Below, one piece after another: positions 41,902-50,298 of a stretch of 57,812 bases of DNA. The first letter of the stretch is position 1, and every line of letters begins with the position of its first letter. The position numbers and the translations under genes are program-made. Source of the stretch: Candidatus Brevifilum fermentans (GTDB taxonomy: Bacteria; Chloroflexota; Anaerolineae; Anaerolineales; Villigracilaceae). The notes under the pieces were generated by a model, which did not search any database, was not told the origin of the DNA, and saw only the letters and a list, made by a program, of their open reading frames with translations. Location of the stretch: contig CAMCQT010000017.1 of NCBI GenBank assembly GCA_945877125.1, positions 1 through 57,812 of the forward strand, read 5' to 3'.

Positions 41902-42930
41902 TTATGGATTATATACCCAAAGTTCATCCCAGCCTACTTTATAACTACTTGTGCCTGTGCCATTAAAACCGACATCCCACAATTGAACATAAGAGATGCC
42001 ATTAGCTACAGTTGAAGGTGTTATTCTTTTCCAACCAGTCCATGCATTTTGATCAACTATGGTATATATCGTTGTTCCACCTGAACGTGGTTGAATTACA
42101 TACTGAACTGTAGCAGTTGCATTATAGGCTGGAATATAGGCTGAGGCTTGCGTACTGGTGTTACTGTTTGGTGTCCATTTCCCATAAACATATGCACTTG
42201 ATCTGGCTGTTGTGTAGTAATACTTTGTGCAGAATGTGCCGCTACAACCCGCTGGGATTGGGGCTGTACCGAAATAACCTCCAGTTCCAGAACTCCATGT
42301 CCAGGTTGTTGGCGTCCAGTAACTACCTCCATTAGCATAAATCTGATTAAATGGCCCAATAAGATACGGCGCTTGGACAGGCATCATTTGTACTTTTGGT
42401 GCTTGTAATGATGCGAAATTTTTACCAAAAGGTAGGGTATTGACAAAATTCAAAAAATCGCCATTTTGAGACAAACCAACCTGGATGAATGGGTAAATGC
42501 CGCTATCGAGTTGTTTATCGGCGTCTTCCCAGCGGAAAAAATATGTGCCGATTTTTTGTCCAAGTGAATATGAGAGTTTATCCAATTTGACCTTGTCACC
42601 TATAAAATCAGTAATCATTGTTTCTGCCATTCCTCGAAGTTGTTCTTCGTTATAGGTGGCGTCAACTTGGTAACTCATTACTTCGGGTTCGATACCTACA
42701 ACATCTTGAGTGACAATGTCCACTGAATAGAGTACGCTGTCTGCAAGATATATGTCTACAACAGCCTCATTGCCGTAGTATGGAGTACGAGATTTTTCCA
42801 CATGCATTGCTTTGTCTCTGAAATGCGGATCTGGTTTTTTGTTTTCTCCTTTTGCTTCTACCACCAGAACTGATTGAGCGAAAAGGAAGGCAATCAAAAT
42901 AAATGTTGCAATTCTTGAAACGAGTTTCAT
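41902..42930 (-). CDS. Secreted protein, novel domain plus golvesin-C-like beta domain
   Basis: 342 residues. A signal peptide ends VLVVEAKG. Residues ~75-170 hold the domain shared with the 40770-41816 protein (QKIGTYFFRWEDADKQLDSG, YPFIQVGLSQNGDFLNFVN). The C-terminal ~150 residues (QASAYIPAYNATATVQYVIQ, YTIVDQNAWTGWKRI, VQLWDVG) resemble the golvesin/xanthan-lyase carbohydrate-binding-like fold. First gene of operon B, behind leader B. Probably surface or extracellular. Confidence 0.75.
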   Translation of the reverse strand: MKLVSRIATFILIAFLFAQSVLVVEAKGENKKPDPHFRDKAMHVEKSRTPYYGNEAVVDIYLADSVLYSVDIVTQDVVGIEPEVMSYQVDATYNEEQLRGMAETMITDFIGDKVKLDKLSYSLGQKIGTYFFRWEDADKQLDSGIYPFIQVGLSQNGDFLNFVNTLPFGKNFASLQAPKVQMMPVQAPYLIGPFNQIYANGGSYWTPTTWTWSSGTGGYFGTAPIPAGCSGTFCTKYYYTTARSSAYVYGKWTPNSNTSTQASAYIPAYNATATVQYVIQPRSGGTTIYTIVDQNAWTGWKRITPSTVANGISYVQLWDVGFNGTGTSSYKVGWDELWVYNP

Positions 42931-43029
42931 AACTTAATTCTCCTTGTATTTGGATTTTGATACAAGAAAAATTCTACGCCCGCTTCCTTGTTTTGAAACT
43001 GGAATAATTACCAGTCTTTAACCTAGTAC
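42931..43029 (-). promoter_or_regulatory. Leader/promoter B of the secreted-protein array
   Basis: Same elements as leaders A and C: TAGAAT box, upstream CGGGC, TTGTAT/ATACAA stem and AAGGAG site before the ATG of the 42930 gene. The bordering stem CTGGAATAATTACCAG/CTAGTACTTATTCGAG has three mismatches. Confidence 0.75.
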
Positions 43030-43134
43030 TTATTCGAGGTTGTCGGACAAATGTTTTGTAATCCAATTGCGCTCTCCAAGGAAGTGACAGTCCAGCAGCC
43101 AAGACCGAAGAGACGAACGGAGGGCGAGGATTAG
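43030..43134. pseudogene. Fossil B: luxR 3' end fused to lon 3' end
   Basis: Minus strand 43030-43068 reads NWITKHLSDNLE then TAA. Plus strand 43066-43134 reads IALSKEVTVQQPRPKRR... then TAG. The junction at ATTGCGC is the same as in fossil A, so both descend from one deletion event. Confidence 0.88.
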
Positions 43135-43152
43135 GTTATAAAGTTGGCTATA

Positions 43153-43191
43153 AAAAACGACTTACCTTTTACAATTGGGCGAGTCGTTTTT
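43153..43191. terminator. Terminator after fossil B / secreted operon C
   Basis: AAAAACGACT (43153-43162) and AGTCGTTTTT (43182-43191). Confidence 0.8.
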
Positions 43192-43230
43192 ATTTAAGTT
43201 TGTTTACGTGGATTGTCGGAGTTTTATTTT

Positions 43231-43686
43231 TTATGGTATGTACTCAGATTGCGTCCAGTCTTCTCTGTAAATATATTTGGAGCCTTTAACTTCGTGTTTT
43301 CCTAAAACTTGACCGCTTCTTGTGCCACTACACGATTGTGTTGTCATGTATTGGTAGTCATAAGTTGTTCCTGAGGACGTTGGTGCTGATCTAGGAGAGT
43401 GTATGACTTGTCCCGGTTTTATAGAGCCATTACATACTTCTCTTGAAGTCCAATATGTCCATCCAACTGGAACTGTCGCTATTCCAGGAGTTGTAATACT
43501 TGAAATTTCTGCCAGCCATAGCGCGTTTGATACCTTTGAGACCCTTTTTCCACCGCCTCCGTAGCTTGTGGCTTGCACATATACACCTGAGTAGTGATAT
43601 ACCCAACTCCCTGCTAAAGCAGGCTGAAAGTTGGCAATGAGTATTATAGCGACTGCCGTTACGATTAGGACGATTTTGATTTTCAT
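43231..43686 (-). CDS. Small secreted protein of unknown family
   Basis: 151 residues with a signal peptide ending ALAG. The mature part is rich in Ser/Thr/Tyr/Gly, with two Cys (EVCNGS, QSCSGT). Beta-rich, no known motif. Its start overlaps the upstream stop (ATGA), so it is coupled to the 43683-44426 gene. Second gene of operon C. Confidence 0.75.
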   Translation of the reverse strand: MKIKIVLIVTAVAIILIANFQPALAGSWVYHYSGVYVQATSYGGGGKRVSKVSNALWLAEISSITTPGIATVPVGWTYWTSREVCNGSIKPGQVIHSPRSAPTSSGTTYDYQYMTTQSCSGTRSGQVLGKHEVKGSKYIYREDWTQSEYIP

Positions 43687-44426
43687 TTTACCGCCTCCAA
43701 AACTTTTAGCATTTCATCTGGAGCATCGGAAAAGCTGTCAATGCTAATGATTTCCGTTGAGTCAAAAACAACATTTGTACCGTTGGATAGAGTCCAAATT
43801 ATTTGGATTTGCACAAAGTTCCCGGTTTCTTTATCGAAATATCCTTTTGTCGTTATCGCATCTACAATAACGTTTCCGGCGCCAAGCTGAGCAGGAAGTT
43901 TTAGTTTCTCAACATATGAATACACAATGTTTGGCTTTCCTTTCGCTTCGACGTCAGATTTTGTGATCGCCACAGCGTCTATAATGCGGTCTCCAAACCC
44001 AAGATCAATGTTAAGCGGATAGGGTTGTTGATTTTCCTGCCGATCTCCGAATGTAAAATTAATCATTATGTTGTCTTGATAGGCAGATTGCTGAAAAATA
44101 TTTCCATCATTATCTTTCATGCTAAACACCCCTTTTTCTACTAATCCATCTTTATTGACATAAAACCAGTCATCCTGGATATATGACGATGGCATTAGCT
44201 GCCCGTCCGGTAAAATAACCTCGTTGGAAGATTCTGATGTAATAGCAGAAACAAAATGTGTCCATTGACCGTATTTTAGATTCCTGCCTTTCCAATCATT
44301 AATCAATTTTATGGCGTTATCAGTATTGATTGGTTGTGCTCTTGCTGCGGTGTAAAATACTGTGGTGATTAAGAACAGTATAGCTATCAATCCAATAAAT
44401 ACCCTTTTCTTTTTGTTTTGAAACAT
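43683..44426 (-). CDS. Secreted protein of unknown family
   Basis: 247 residues. Signal peptide (VFIGLIAILFLITTVFYTAA, cleavage near ARAQ). The mature part is beta-rich without cysteines: WKGRNLKYGQWTHFVSAI, LPDGQLMPSSYIQDDWFY, YFDKETGNFVQIQIIWTLSN. I see no known domain. First gene of operon C, behind leader C. Confidence 0.75.
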   Translation of the reverse strand: MFQNKKKRVFIGLIAILFLITTVFYTAARAQPINTDNAIKLINDWKGRNLKYGQWTHFVSAITSESSNEVILPDGQLMPSSYIQDDWFYVNKDGLVEKGVFSMKDNDGNIFQQSAYQDNIMINFTFGDRQENQQPYPLNIDLGFGDRIIDAVAITKSDVEAKGKPNIVYSYVEKLKLPAQLGAGNVIVDAITTKGYFDKETGNFVQIQIIWTLSNGTNVVFDSTEIISIDSFSDAPDEMLKVLEAVK

Positions 44427-44531
44427 AATTTTCTCCTTGTATTTGGGTTTTGATACAAGAAAAATTCTACGCCCGCTTCCTTGTTTTGAAACTGGAATAA
44501 GTACCAGTCTTTAACCTGGTACTTATTCCAG
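44427..44531 (-). promoter_or_regulatory. Leader/promoter C and luxR-end hairpin
   Basis: A TAGAAT box (44469-44464), upstream CGGGC, TTGTAT/ATACAA stem and AAGGAG precede the 44426 ATG. The upstream border is a perfect 16-bp hairpin CTGGAATAAGTACCAG (44492-44507)/CTGGTACTTATTCCAG (44516-44531) that contains the luxR stop codon. It could be the luxR terminator or an operator of the array. Confidence 0.75.
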
Positions 44532-45179
44532 GTTGTCAGACAAATGTTTCGATGCCCAAATCGCGGCTTCCTGGCGGTTTTTGACAGAAAGTTTTTTGAA
44601 GATGTGCGTTGCATGATATGCGGTTGTTCTTGGGCTTACATCCAAAGTGGATGCTATGGATTTATTGTCCAACCCTTTTGCAAGCAATTTAAGCGTGTTA
44701 ATCTCTGTAGTAGTTAGCGAATCTATTTTTTCTCCTATATCATTTCGCCATTGTTTTGCGCGTAATAATTGTGCTCCGTTAAAAAGAATTTCTCCGCGAG
44801 CAACACGCCGAATGGAATATTCCAATTCTTTAGCGGGGATATCTTTTCTTAATAGTCCTGCGATGCCAATTTGGAGCATGAGCGCCAAATTGGCATCGTA
44901 ATCATCGCTTGAGATCAGTCCAAGTGTGATGGTATTTGGAGATAGCTCATAGACCCATTTTATGATTTCAGATGGTTGGGGACCGTGCATAATTAGGTCA
45001 AGCAATAAAATATTGGGTTGTATCCTCTTTAACAAAGCAGGTATCTCGAAACCATCTTTTGCTTCGGCGATTATCTCAATATTGTCTGCCTGAGCCAGTA
45101 GTGAACAAATTCCTGCGCGGGTCGTGGAATTATTATCTGCTAAAAGTATAGTGATTTTCGTTGTGGTAAATTTAGACAT
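44523..45179 (-). CDS. NarL/FixJ-type response regulator
   Basis: 218 residues. Receiver domain with phospho-Asp61 (LLLDLIMHG). The N-terminal acidic patch is reduced (LLADNNSTT), so phosphorylation may be weaker. The LuxR helix-turn-helix is at ~150-205 (LTTTEINTLKLLAKGLDNKS, YHATHIFKKLSVKNRQEAA). No kinase gene is adjacent. It sits at the head of three secreted operons that share its 3' flank, and is the best candidate for their regulator (inference). GGAGG site. The promoter carries a microsatellite. Confidence 0.9.
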   Translation of the reverse strand: MSKFTTTKITILLADNNSTTRAGICSLLAQADNIEIIAEAKDGFEIPALLKRIQPNILLLDLIMHGPQPSEIIKWVYELSPNTITLGLISSDDYDANLALMLQIGIAGLLRKDIPAKELEYSIRRVARGEILFNGAQLLRAKQWRNDIGEKIDSLTTTEINTLKLLAKGLDNKSIASTLDVSPRTTAYHATHIFKKLSVKNRQEAAIWASKHLSDNLE

Positions 45180-45199
45180 TTTTCCTCCAGATACTTTTT

Positions 45200-45240
45200 A
45201 TTATACCTCTCTCTCTCTCTCTCTAAAAATGTCTAGTCAA
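45200..45240 (-). promoter_or_regulatory. luxR promoter with (CT)9 microsatellite in the spacer
   Basis: On the minus strand a perfect TATAAT (45205-45200) lies 20 bases before the ATG-proximal GGAGG region. (AG)9 fills 45224-45207. Candidate -35 boxes are TAGACA (45235-45230, spacer 24) or TTGACT (45240-45235, spacer 29). Loss of three or six repeat units would give 18 or 17. Confidence 0.7.
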
Positions 45241-45344
45241 GTGAGCTATTTGTAGATTATTAATGCTTGCTTATTTTTCTGTTTTTTTTATTTCTTATGC
45301 GTAAGTAGGATAAAATATCTATATCGTATGAATAAAGGAAACGA

Positions 45345-47819
45345 ATGAATCATCAATCTGATTGGAACGAAGAAGAAGATAATTTTGACATCACGCTCTC
45401 ACAGCGCACCGAGGAACTGTATCGGGTGCCGAACATGGAGCCGAACGCCGACGGGCTGATCGAAGCCGTGGTGCTGCCTTTGCGCGACATGGTGATTTTC
45501 CCGCGCATGGTCTCGCCGATCTTTGTCGGACGCGAGGCTTCGCTTTTGGCGGTGCAGGAAGCGCAGCGCAAAGAGCAAACCGTGATCGGGCTGACTCAAA
45601 AAGACCCCGAATTGAACGACCCTGGCGCCGACGACTTTTTGCCCGTGGGTGTGGAGATGGCGGTGGGGCGGCTGTTGCACATGCCCGACGGTTCCTACTC
45701 CGCGCTGGTGCAGGGGCGCAAGCGCGTGGAGATTGTCGAATTCATTAGCATGAAGCCGTATCTCAAAGTGCGCGCGCGCGTGATCAATGAGCCGCAGACC
45801 GCCGACCGACAAACTCAGGCTTTGATGCGCTCCGCGTTGAGCCTGTTTGAGCGCTGTGTGCAACTGGATCGCTCGATTCCCGAAGAAGCGCATTTGTTCG
45901 CATTGAATATTTCCGAACCAGGCTGGATGGCAGATATGGTCGCGACTTCGCTTTCGCTGACGTATGAAGCCAAGCTGCGCCTGTTGCTGATCCTCGACCC
46001 GAAAGCGCGCCTTGGACAACTGAATACCATTTTGGCGCAGGAAGTGGATGTGCTGGAACTGGAAGACGAAATCCATTCGCGCGTGCAAAATGAAGTGGAT
46101 AAAAGTCAACGCGAGTTTTATCTGCGCGAACAGATGAAACAGATTCAAAATGAATTGGGCGAAGGCGATATTTTTACACGGGATGCCGCCGACCTCAAGA
46201 AAAAAGTGGATGCCGCCAACCTGCCCGAAGAGGCAAAAAAGGTTGCGATGAAGGAACTGGAGCGGTTGAATCAAATGCCGCCCATGTCTCCTGAAGTGGG
46301 CATGATCCGCACCTACATTGATTGGATCGTTGACCTACCGTGGAGCAATTCCACGCCAGATAATTTGGATGTGAAGAACGCTGCAAAAATTTTGGAACGC
46401 GATCACTACGGATTGAAGAAAGCCAAAGAAAGAATTTTGGAATATATCGCCGTGCGTTCGCTCAAGCCGAAGAAGGAACGTCAGCCGATTCTTTGTTTCG
46501 TTGGACCTCCTGGAGTGGGCAAGACCTCGCTCGGACGTTCGATTGCCGATGCGCTGGGTCGCAAGTTTGCGCGCGTGTCGCTTGGCGGCGTGCGTGACGA
46601 AGCCGAAATCCGCGGACATCGCCGCACGTATATCGGCGCGCTGCCTGGGCGTATTCTGCAAACCATGAAACGGGCTGGCACGGCAAATCCGCTGTTCATG
46701 CTGGATGAAATTGACAAGCTGTATTCCGACTTCCGCGGCGATCCTGCCTCGGCGATGCTTGAGGTGCTCGACCCTGAGCAGAACTTCGCTTTTAGCGACC
46801 ACTACCTCGAATTGCCTTTTGACCTTTCAAAGGTCATGTTCATCACCACCGCCAATTCGCTGTCGAACATTCCCGCTCCGCTTTTGGATCGCATGGAAGT
46901 GATCGAATTCCCTGGCTACATTGAAGAGGAAAAAATCGAGATCGCCAACCGCTATCTCATTCCGCGTCAGTTTGATGAAAATGGAATTGACACGCTTGGC
47001 ATGGCGTTTGAGCCTGCCGCGTTGCAGCGCATCATTCGAGAATATACCTATGAAGCGGGCGTGCGTAATTTGGAACGCGAGATCGGGCGTGTCTGCCGCA
47101 AAGTGGCGCGTCTAAAAGCGGAAGGGAAGAAGTATCCCACTTCCATCGCGCCAGAGATGATCGAGAAAATGCTTGGACCGCAGCAGGTCTTCCCATCTGA
47201 AGCAGAACTCACCGACGAAGTGGGACTCGCCACCAGTTTGGCGTGGACCGAAACAGGCGGCGAGATCATGTCTGTCGAAGTTGCCATCCTCGAAGGCAAG
47301 GGCGGTTTGCAGATGACAGGTCAGATGGGCGAGGTGATGCAGGAATCAGGTCAAGCCGCGCTGACTTACATCAAGTCCCGCGCCGCTGCGCTCAAGCTCG
47401 ATCTGGATATGTTCGAGCGGCTGGATATTCACGTCCACATGCCCGAAGGCGGAATCCCGAAAGATGGACCTTCGGCAGGCATCACGATGGCGACCGCGAT
47501 CATCTCCGCGCTGACGGGGCGGGCGGTGCTGCGGACGGTGGGCATGACGGGTGAAATCACCCTGCGCGGACGCATTCTGCCAATCGGCGGCGTGCGTGAG
47601 AAAGTCCTTGCTGCGCATCGTGCAGGTTTGAAGACCGTGCTTCTGCCCGAAAAGAATATGAAGGATTTGATCGAGTTGCCAAAGACAGCTCGCTCTGAGT
47701 TGAAAATTATCCCGATCAAACACATGGATGATGTTCTCGCGATTGCGCTTTCCAAGGAAGTGACGGTTGAGCCGCCGCGCCCCAAGAAACGCGGCAATGA
47801 TGACAATCAGGACGAGTAG
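45345..47819 (+). CDS. lon: ATP-dependent protease Lon (La)
   Basis: 824 residues, full-length LonA. N-terminal LAN domain (VVLPLRDMVIFPRMVSPIFV). AAA+ module with Walker A GPPGVGKTSLG (Lys393) and GGVRDEAEIRGHRRTYIGAL. Protease domain with catalytic Ser710 (PKDGPSAGI) and Lys753 (GGVREKVLAA), the usual 43-residue spacing. It degrades misfolded and regulatory proteins in the cytosol. The C-terminal tail EPPRPKKRGNDDNQDE is found as fossils at 40647 and 43066. Divergent from the LuxR-type regulator. Confidence 0.96.
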   Translation: MNHQSDWNEEEDNFDITLSQRTEELYRVPNMEPNADGLIEAVVLPLRDMVIFPRMVSPIFVGREASLLAVQEAQRKEQTVIGLTQKDPELNDPGADDFLPVGVEMAVGRLLHMPDGSYSALVQGRKRVEIVEFISMKPYLKVRARVINEPQTADRQTQALMRSALSLFERCVQLDRSIPEEAHLFALNISEPGWMADMVATSLSLTYEAKLRLLLILDPKARLGQLNTILAQEVDVLELEDEIHSRVQNEVDKSQREFYLREQMKQIQNELGEGDIFTRDAADLKKKVDAANLPEEAKKVAMKELERLNQMPPMSPEVGMIRTYIDWIVDLPWSNSTPDNLDVKNAAKILERDHYGLKKAKERILEYIAVRSLKPKKERQPILCFVGPPGVGKTSLGRSIADALGRKFARVSLGGVRDEAEIRGHRRTYIGALPGRILQTMKRAGTANPLFMLDEIDKLYSDFRGDPASAMLEVLDPEQNFAFSDHYLELPFDLSKVMFITTANSLSNIPAPLLDRMEVIEFPGYIEEEKIEIANRYLIPRQFDENGIDTLGMAFEPAALQRIIREYTYEAGVRNLEREIGRVCRKVARLKAEGKKYPTSIAPEMIEKMLGPQQVFPSEAELTDEVGLATSLAWTETGGEIMSVEVAILEGKGGLQMTGQMGEVMQESGQAALTYIKSRAAALKLDLDMFERLDIHVHMPEGGIPKDGPSAGITMATAIISALTGRAVLRTVGMTGEITLRGRILPIGGVREKVLAAHRAGLKTVLLPEKNMKDLIELPKTARSELKIIPIKHMDDVLAIALSKEVTVEPPRPKKRGNDDNQDE

Positions 47820-47845
47820 AAATATTTCATAGCAAAACCTTTTGA

Positions 47846-47884
47846 AAGTGACACGGGTGATAAAATTACCCGTGTCACTTTTTA
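47846..47884 (+). terminator. lon terminator
   Basis: AAAGTGACACGGGT (47846-47859) and ACCCGTGTCACTTT (47869-47882), then T run. Confidence 0.92.
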
Positions 47885-47908
47885 TTTATTGGAAACGGGA
47901 AACCATTC

Positions 47909-48724
47909 ATGCAGAATTTGGAAAATAAAGTTGTTCTTATTACTGGTGCGTCATCAGGTTTTGGCGAAGATGCCGCATTACTCTTTGCAAAGGAAGGTTG
48001 CAAGGTCGTCCTTGCCGCGCGTCGCATTGACCGTTTGCAAAGTCTCGCCGCAAAAATTCAGGATGCCGGCGGCGAAGCCATCGCCATCCCGGTGGATATT
48101 GTTGACTCTGTGGATGTGGACAGCATGGTAAAAACCACAATTGACCTGTATGGTCAAATTGATATTCTTTTTAATAACGCGGGCATTGGGCGCGTGGAAT
48201 GGTTTGAGAATCATTCGCTTGAACGTGACATTGATACGCTCGTGCAAGTTAATCTAACCGCGCTGATGCAGGTCACGCGTGTGGTTCTTCCGCACATGCT
48301 GGCGCGCGGCGAAGGTCACATTATCAACATGGTTTCGGTTGCGGGGTTGCTTGCCACGCCGCTCATCACCAGTTATGCCGCCAGCAAATTTGGCGCGCGC
48401 GGTTTTACCGATGCTCTGCGCCGCGAAGTCGCTCCGCTCGGAATCAAGGTCAGTGGAATTTATCCCGGCCCCGCATCCACTGAATTTGGTTTGCATGTCG
48501 GCAAGAACGAAGCCTATCGCTCGGTAAAATCATTTTTGAAAGTACACATGACCTCCCAATATGTTGCCCGCCGCGTGCTGGATGTTGCCAAACGTCCGCG
48601 CCGCAGTTTGATTATCCCGTGGTGGTTCCGCATTGTCACCACGTTTGAAATGCTTTTTCCAGTCGTCGTGGATTGGATCTCGTACGCATTCTCGAAAAAA
48701 AATCACAAACTTAACCAGAGATGA
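47909..48724 (+). CDS. Short-chain dehydrogenase/reductase
   Basis: 271 residues. TGASSGFG (12-19), NNAG (89-92), catalytic Ser143, Tyr156 and Lys160 (SYAASK) are all present. Classical SDR; NADP(H) preference is suggested by AARR after the second strand. The C-terminus is hydrophobic (MLFPVVVDWISYAF), as in membrane-associated SDRs. Substrate unknown. Confidence 0.9.
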   Translation: MQNLENKVVLITGASSGFGEDAALLFAKEGCKVVLAARRIDRLQSLAAKIQDAGGEAIAIPVDIVDSVDVDSMVKTTIDLYGQIDILFNNAGIGRVEWFENHSLERDIDTLVQVNLTALMQVTRVVLPHMLARGEGHIINMVSVAGLLATPLITSYAASKFGARGFTDALRREVAPLGIKVSGIYPGPASTEFGLHVGKNEAYRSVKSFLKVHMTSQYVARRVLDVAKRPRRSLIIPWWFRIVTTFEMLFPVVVDWISYAFSKKNHKLNQR

Positions 48725-48729
48725 ACAGG

Positions 48730-48770
48730 GATGAACAAAGATTCAAAGCACTGAAATATCTTTGTTCATC
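48730..48770. repeat. GATGAACAAAGAT inverted repeat
   Basis: GATGAACAAAGAT (48730-48742) and ATCTTTGTTCATC (48758-48770), perfect 13-bp arms, six bases after the SDR stop. A dispersed palindrome that may act as terminator. Confidence 0.8.
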
Positions 48771-48807
48771 TCCGTTTATCATGGTCAATTAAACCTAGGA
48801 GACTTAC

Positions 48808-49914
48808 ATGACTCTTGCCCGATTAAATGCCCTGACCGCTTCGCTGCTTAACTCGGAACTGGATGCAGTTATTCTGAATCCCGGTCCCACGCTGACGTAT
48901 CTCACCGGCATGCAATTCCACCTGATGGAACGCCCGGTCGTTTTATTTGTCGCGCCAGGCAAAGACCCCGTGCTGGTTCTGCCTGAACTCGAACTGCCCA
49001 AAGTGGATTTGTTCCCATACAAAGTGCAAGCCATCGCGTACGGCGAACTCCCATCAGAGTGGGATGATGCCTTTCGAAAAGCCACTCAAGCCTTGGGCTT
49101 GGACGGGAAGCGGATCGGCGTCGAGCCGCGTCAACTGCGACTGCTCGAATTCCGTCACGTAAAATCGGGTGCGCCCCATGCCGAGTATCCTGACGCGAGC
49201 GACGTGTTATCCCAGTTGCGTTTGAGAAAAGACAAAGCCGAAGTGGATGCGATGCGCCGCGCGGTGAAGATCGCACAGGACTCGCTCGAAGCCACCATCC
49301 CGTTAATCAAGATCGGCATGACCGAGCGAGAGTTGGCTTCTGAGTTGGTGATGCAATTGTTGAAACATGGCTCTGATTCAGAATTGCCTTTTTCGCCCAT
49401 TGTCTCTGGCGGACCGAATGCCGCAAATCCGCACGCTTCGCCGTCTGACAGAAAATTACAGGCTGGCGACTTGCTGGTCGTGGATTGGGGCGCGGCGTAT
49501 GGCGGCTACATCTCAGACCTCACGCGCACCTTCGCAGTGGGTGAGGTGGATGCGGAATGTCAGAAGATTCACAAGATCGTGCAGGAAGCCAATGCCGCAG
49601 GTCGCGCCGCGGGTAAGCCCGGTGTGCCATGCGCCAACGTGGATATTGCCACGCGTGACGTGATCGAAAAATCAGGCTACGGGAAATACTTCACGCATCG
49701 CACGGGACACGGCATCGGCATGGAAGGTCACGAAGACCCATACATGCGCGGCGACAATATGCAACTGCTGGAAGTCGGCATGGCGTACACCGTTGAGCCG
49801 GGCATTTACCTGCCCAACCGCAACGGCGTCCGCGTTGAAGACAATCTGGTCATCACCGAAAGCGGCGCGGAGTGCTTGAGCGATATGCCGAGAGAAATCC
49901 GCGTGGTGGGGTAA
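48808..49914 (+). CDS. M24 family peptidase, Xaa-Pro dipeptidase/aminopeptidase
   Basis: 368 residues, clear TAGGAG site. N-terminal creatinase-like domain (PGPTLTYLTGMQFHLMERPV) and C-terminal pita-bread domain with metal ligands DWGAAYGGYISDLTRTF (two Asp), GHGIGMEGHEDP (His), EPGIYLP (Glu) and VEDNLVIT (Glu). It cleaves N-terminal residues next to proline; a cytosolic di-metal enzyme. Prolidase versus aminopeptidase P cannot be settled by eye. Confidence 0.92.
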   Translation: MTLARLNALTASLLNSELDAVILNPGPTLTYLTGMQFHLMERPVVLFVAPGKDPVLVLPELELPKVDLFPYKVQAIAYGELPSEWDDAFRKATQALGLDGKRIGVEPRQLRLLEFRHVKSGAPHAEYPDASDVLSQLRLRKDKAEVDAMRRAVKIAQDSLEATIPLIKIGMTERELASELVMQLLKHGSDSELPFSPIVSGGPNAANPHASPSDRKLQAGDLLVVDWGAAYGGYISDLTRTFAVGEVDAECQKIHKIVQEANAAGRAAGKPGVPCANVDIATRDVIEKSGYGKYFTHRTGHGIGMEGHEDPYMRGDNMQLLEVGMAYTVEPGIYLPNRNGVRVEDNLVITESGAECLSDMPREIRVVG

Positions 49915-49925
49915 TTTTGATGTAG

Positions 49926-49983
49926 AACGTCCCGAAGGTTTCTCTGAAAAAATACGTTTGACAGATTAAACCTTCGGGACGTT
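49926..49983. repeat. AACGTCCCGAAGGTTT inverted repeat
   Basis: Perfect 16-bp arms (49926-49941 and 49968-49983) with a 26-base loop, between the peptidase and the convergent DUF pair. Confidence 0.85.
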
Positions 49984-50028
49984 GATTTGTAGAATGATAT
50001 TTTCCGCTTCCCCTTTTTCCTTTCAACC

Positions 50029-50298
50029 TTATCCAGAAATCACGGCAGGCGGACGTGAAATGACTTTTGGTCTTTGTAACCTGGAGCGGACAGGCGCCAG
50101 TTTGCCGACATCTATAAAGACTACATCCTGTCGGGGAGCTTTTTCAAGCATATAGCGTGTATAGCCAGGGTCGAGTCTGTCCAGCAAAATGACTTCTGCG
50201 CCTTTCGGGATATTTTCTCCAAAATCTGGATGAGTGATGAGATAGCGCGTAAATTCCATGAATAGCTCGTTGAATTTTGCGCGATAGAATTCTGTCAT
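50029..50298 (-). CDS. DUF5647-like small protein
   Basis: 89 residues. FNELFMEFTRYLITHPDFGE then NIPKGAEVILLDRLDPG and VVFIDVGKL match the DUF5647 pattern. Function unknown. Its start overlaps the stop of the upstream 107-residue gene by 4 bases, so the two form a coupled pair like a small two-component cassette. No toxin motif is visible. Confidence 0.65.
   Translation of the reverse strand: MTEFYRAKFNELFMEFTRYLITHPDFGENIPKGAEVILLDRLDPGYTRYMLEKAPRQDVVFIDVGKLAPVRSRLQRPKVISRPPAVISG

Noticed and set aside
45399-46274. Long minus-strand frame of 291 codons inside lon
   Set aside because: It mirrors the lon coding sequence; composition is His/Phe/Gln-rich, typical of an antisense shadow, and lon is unmistakable.
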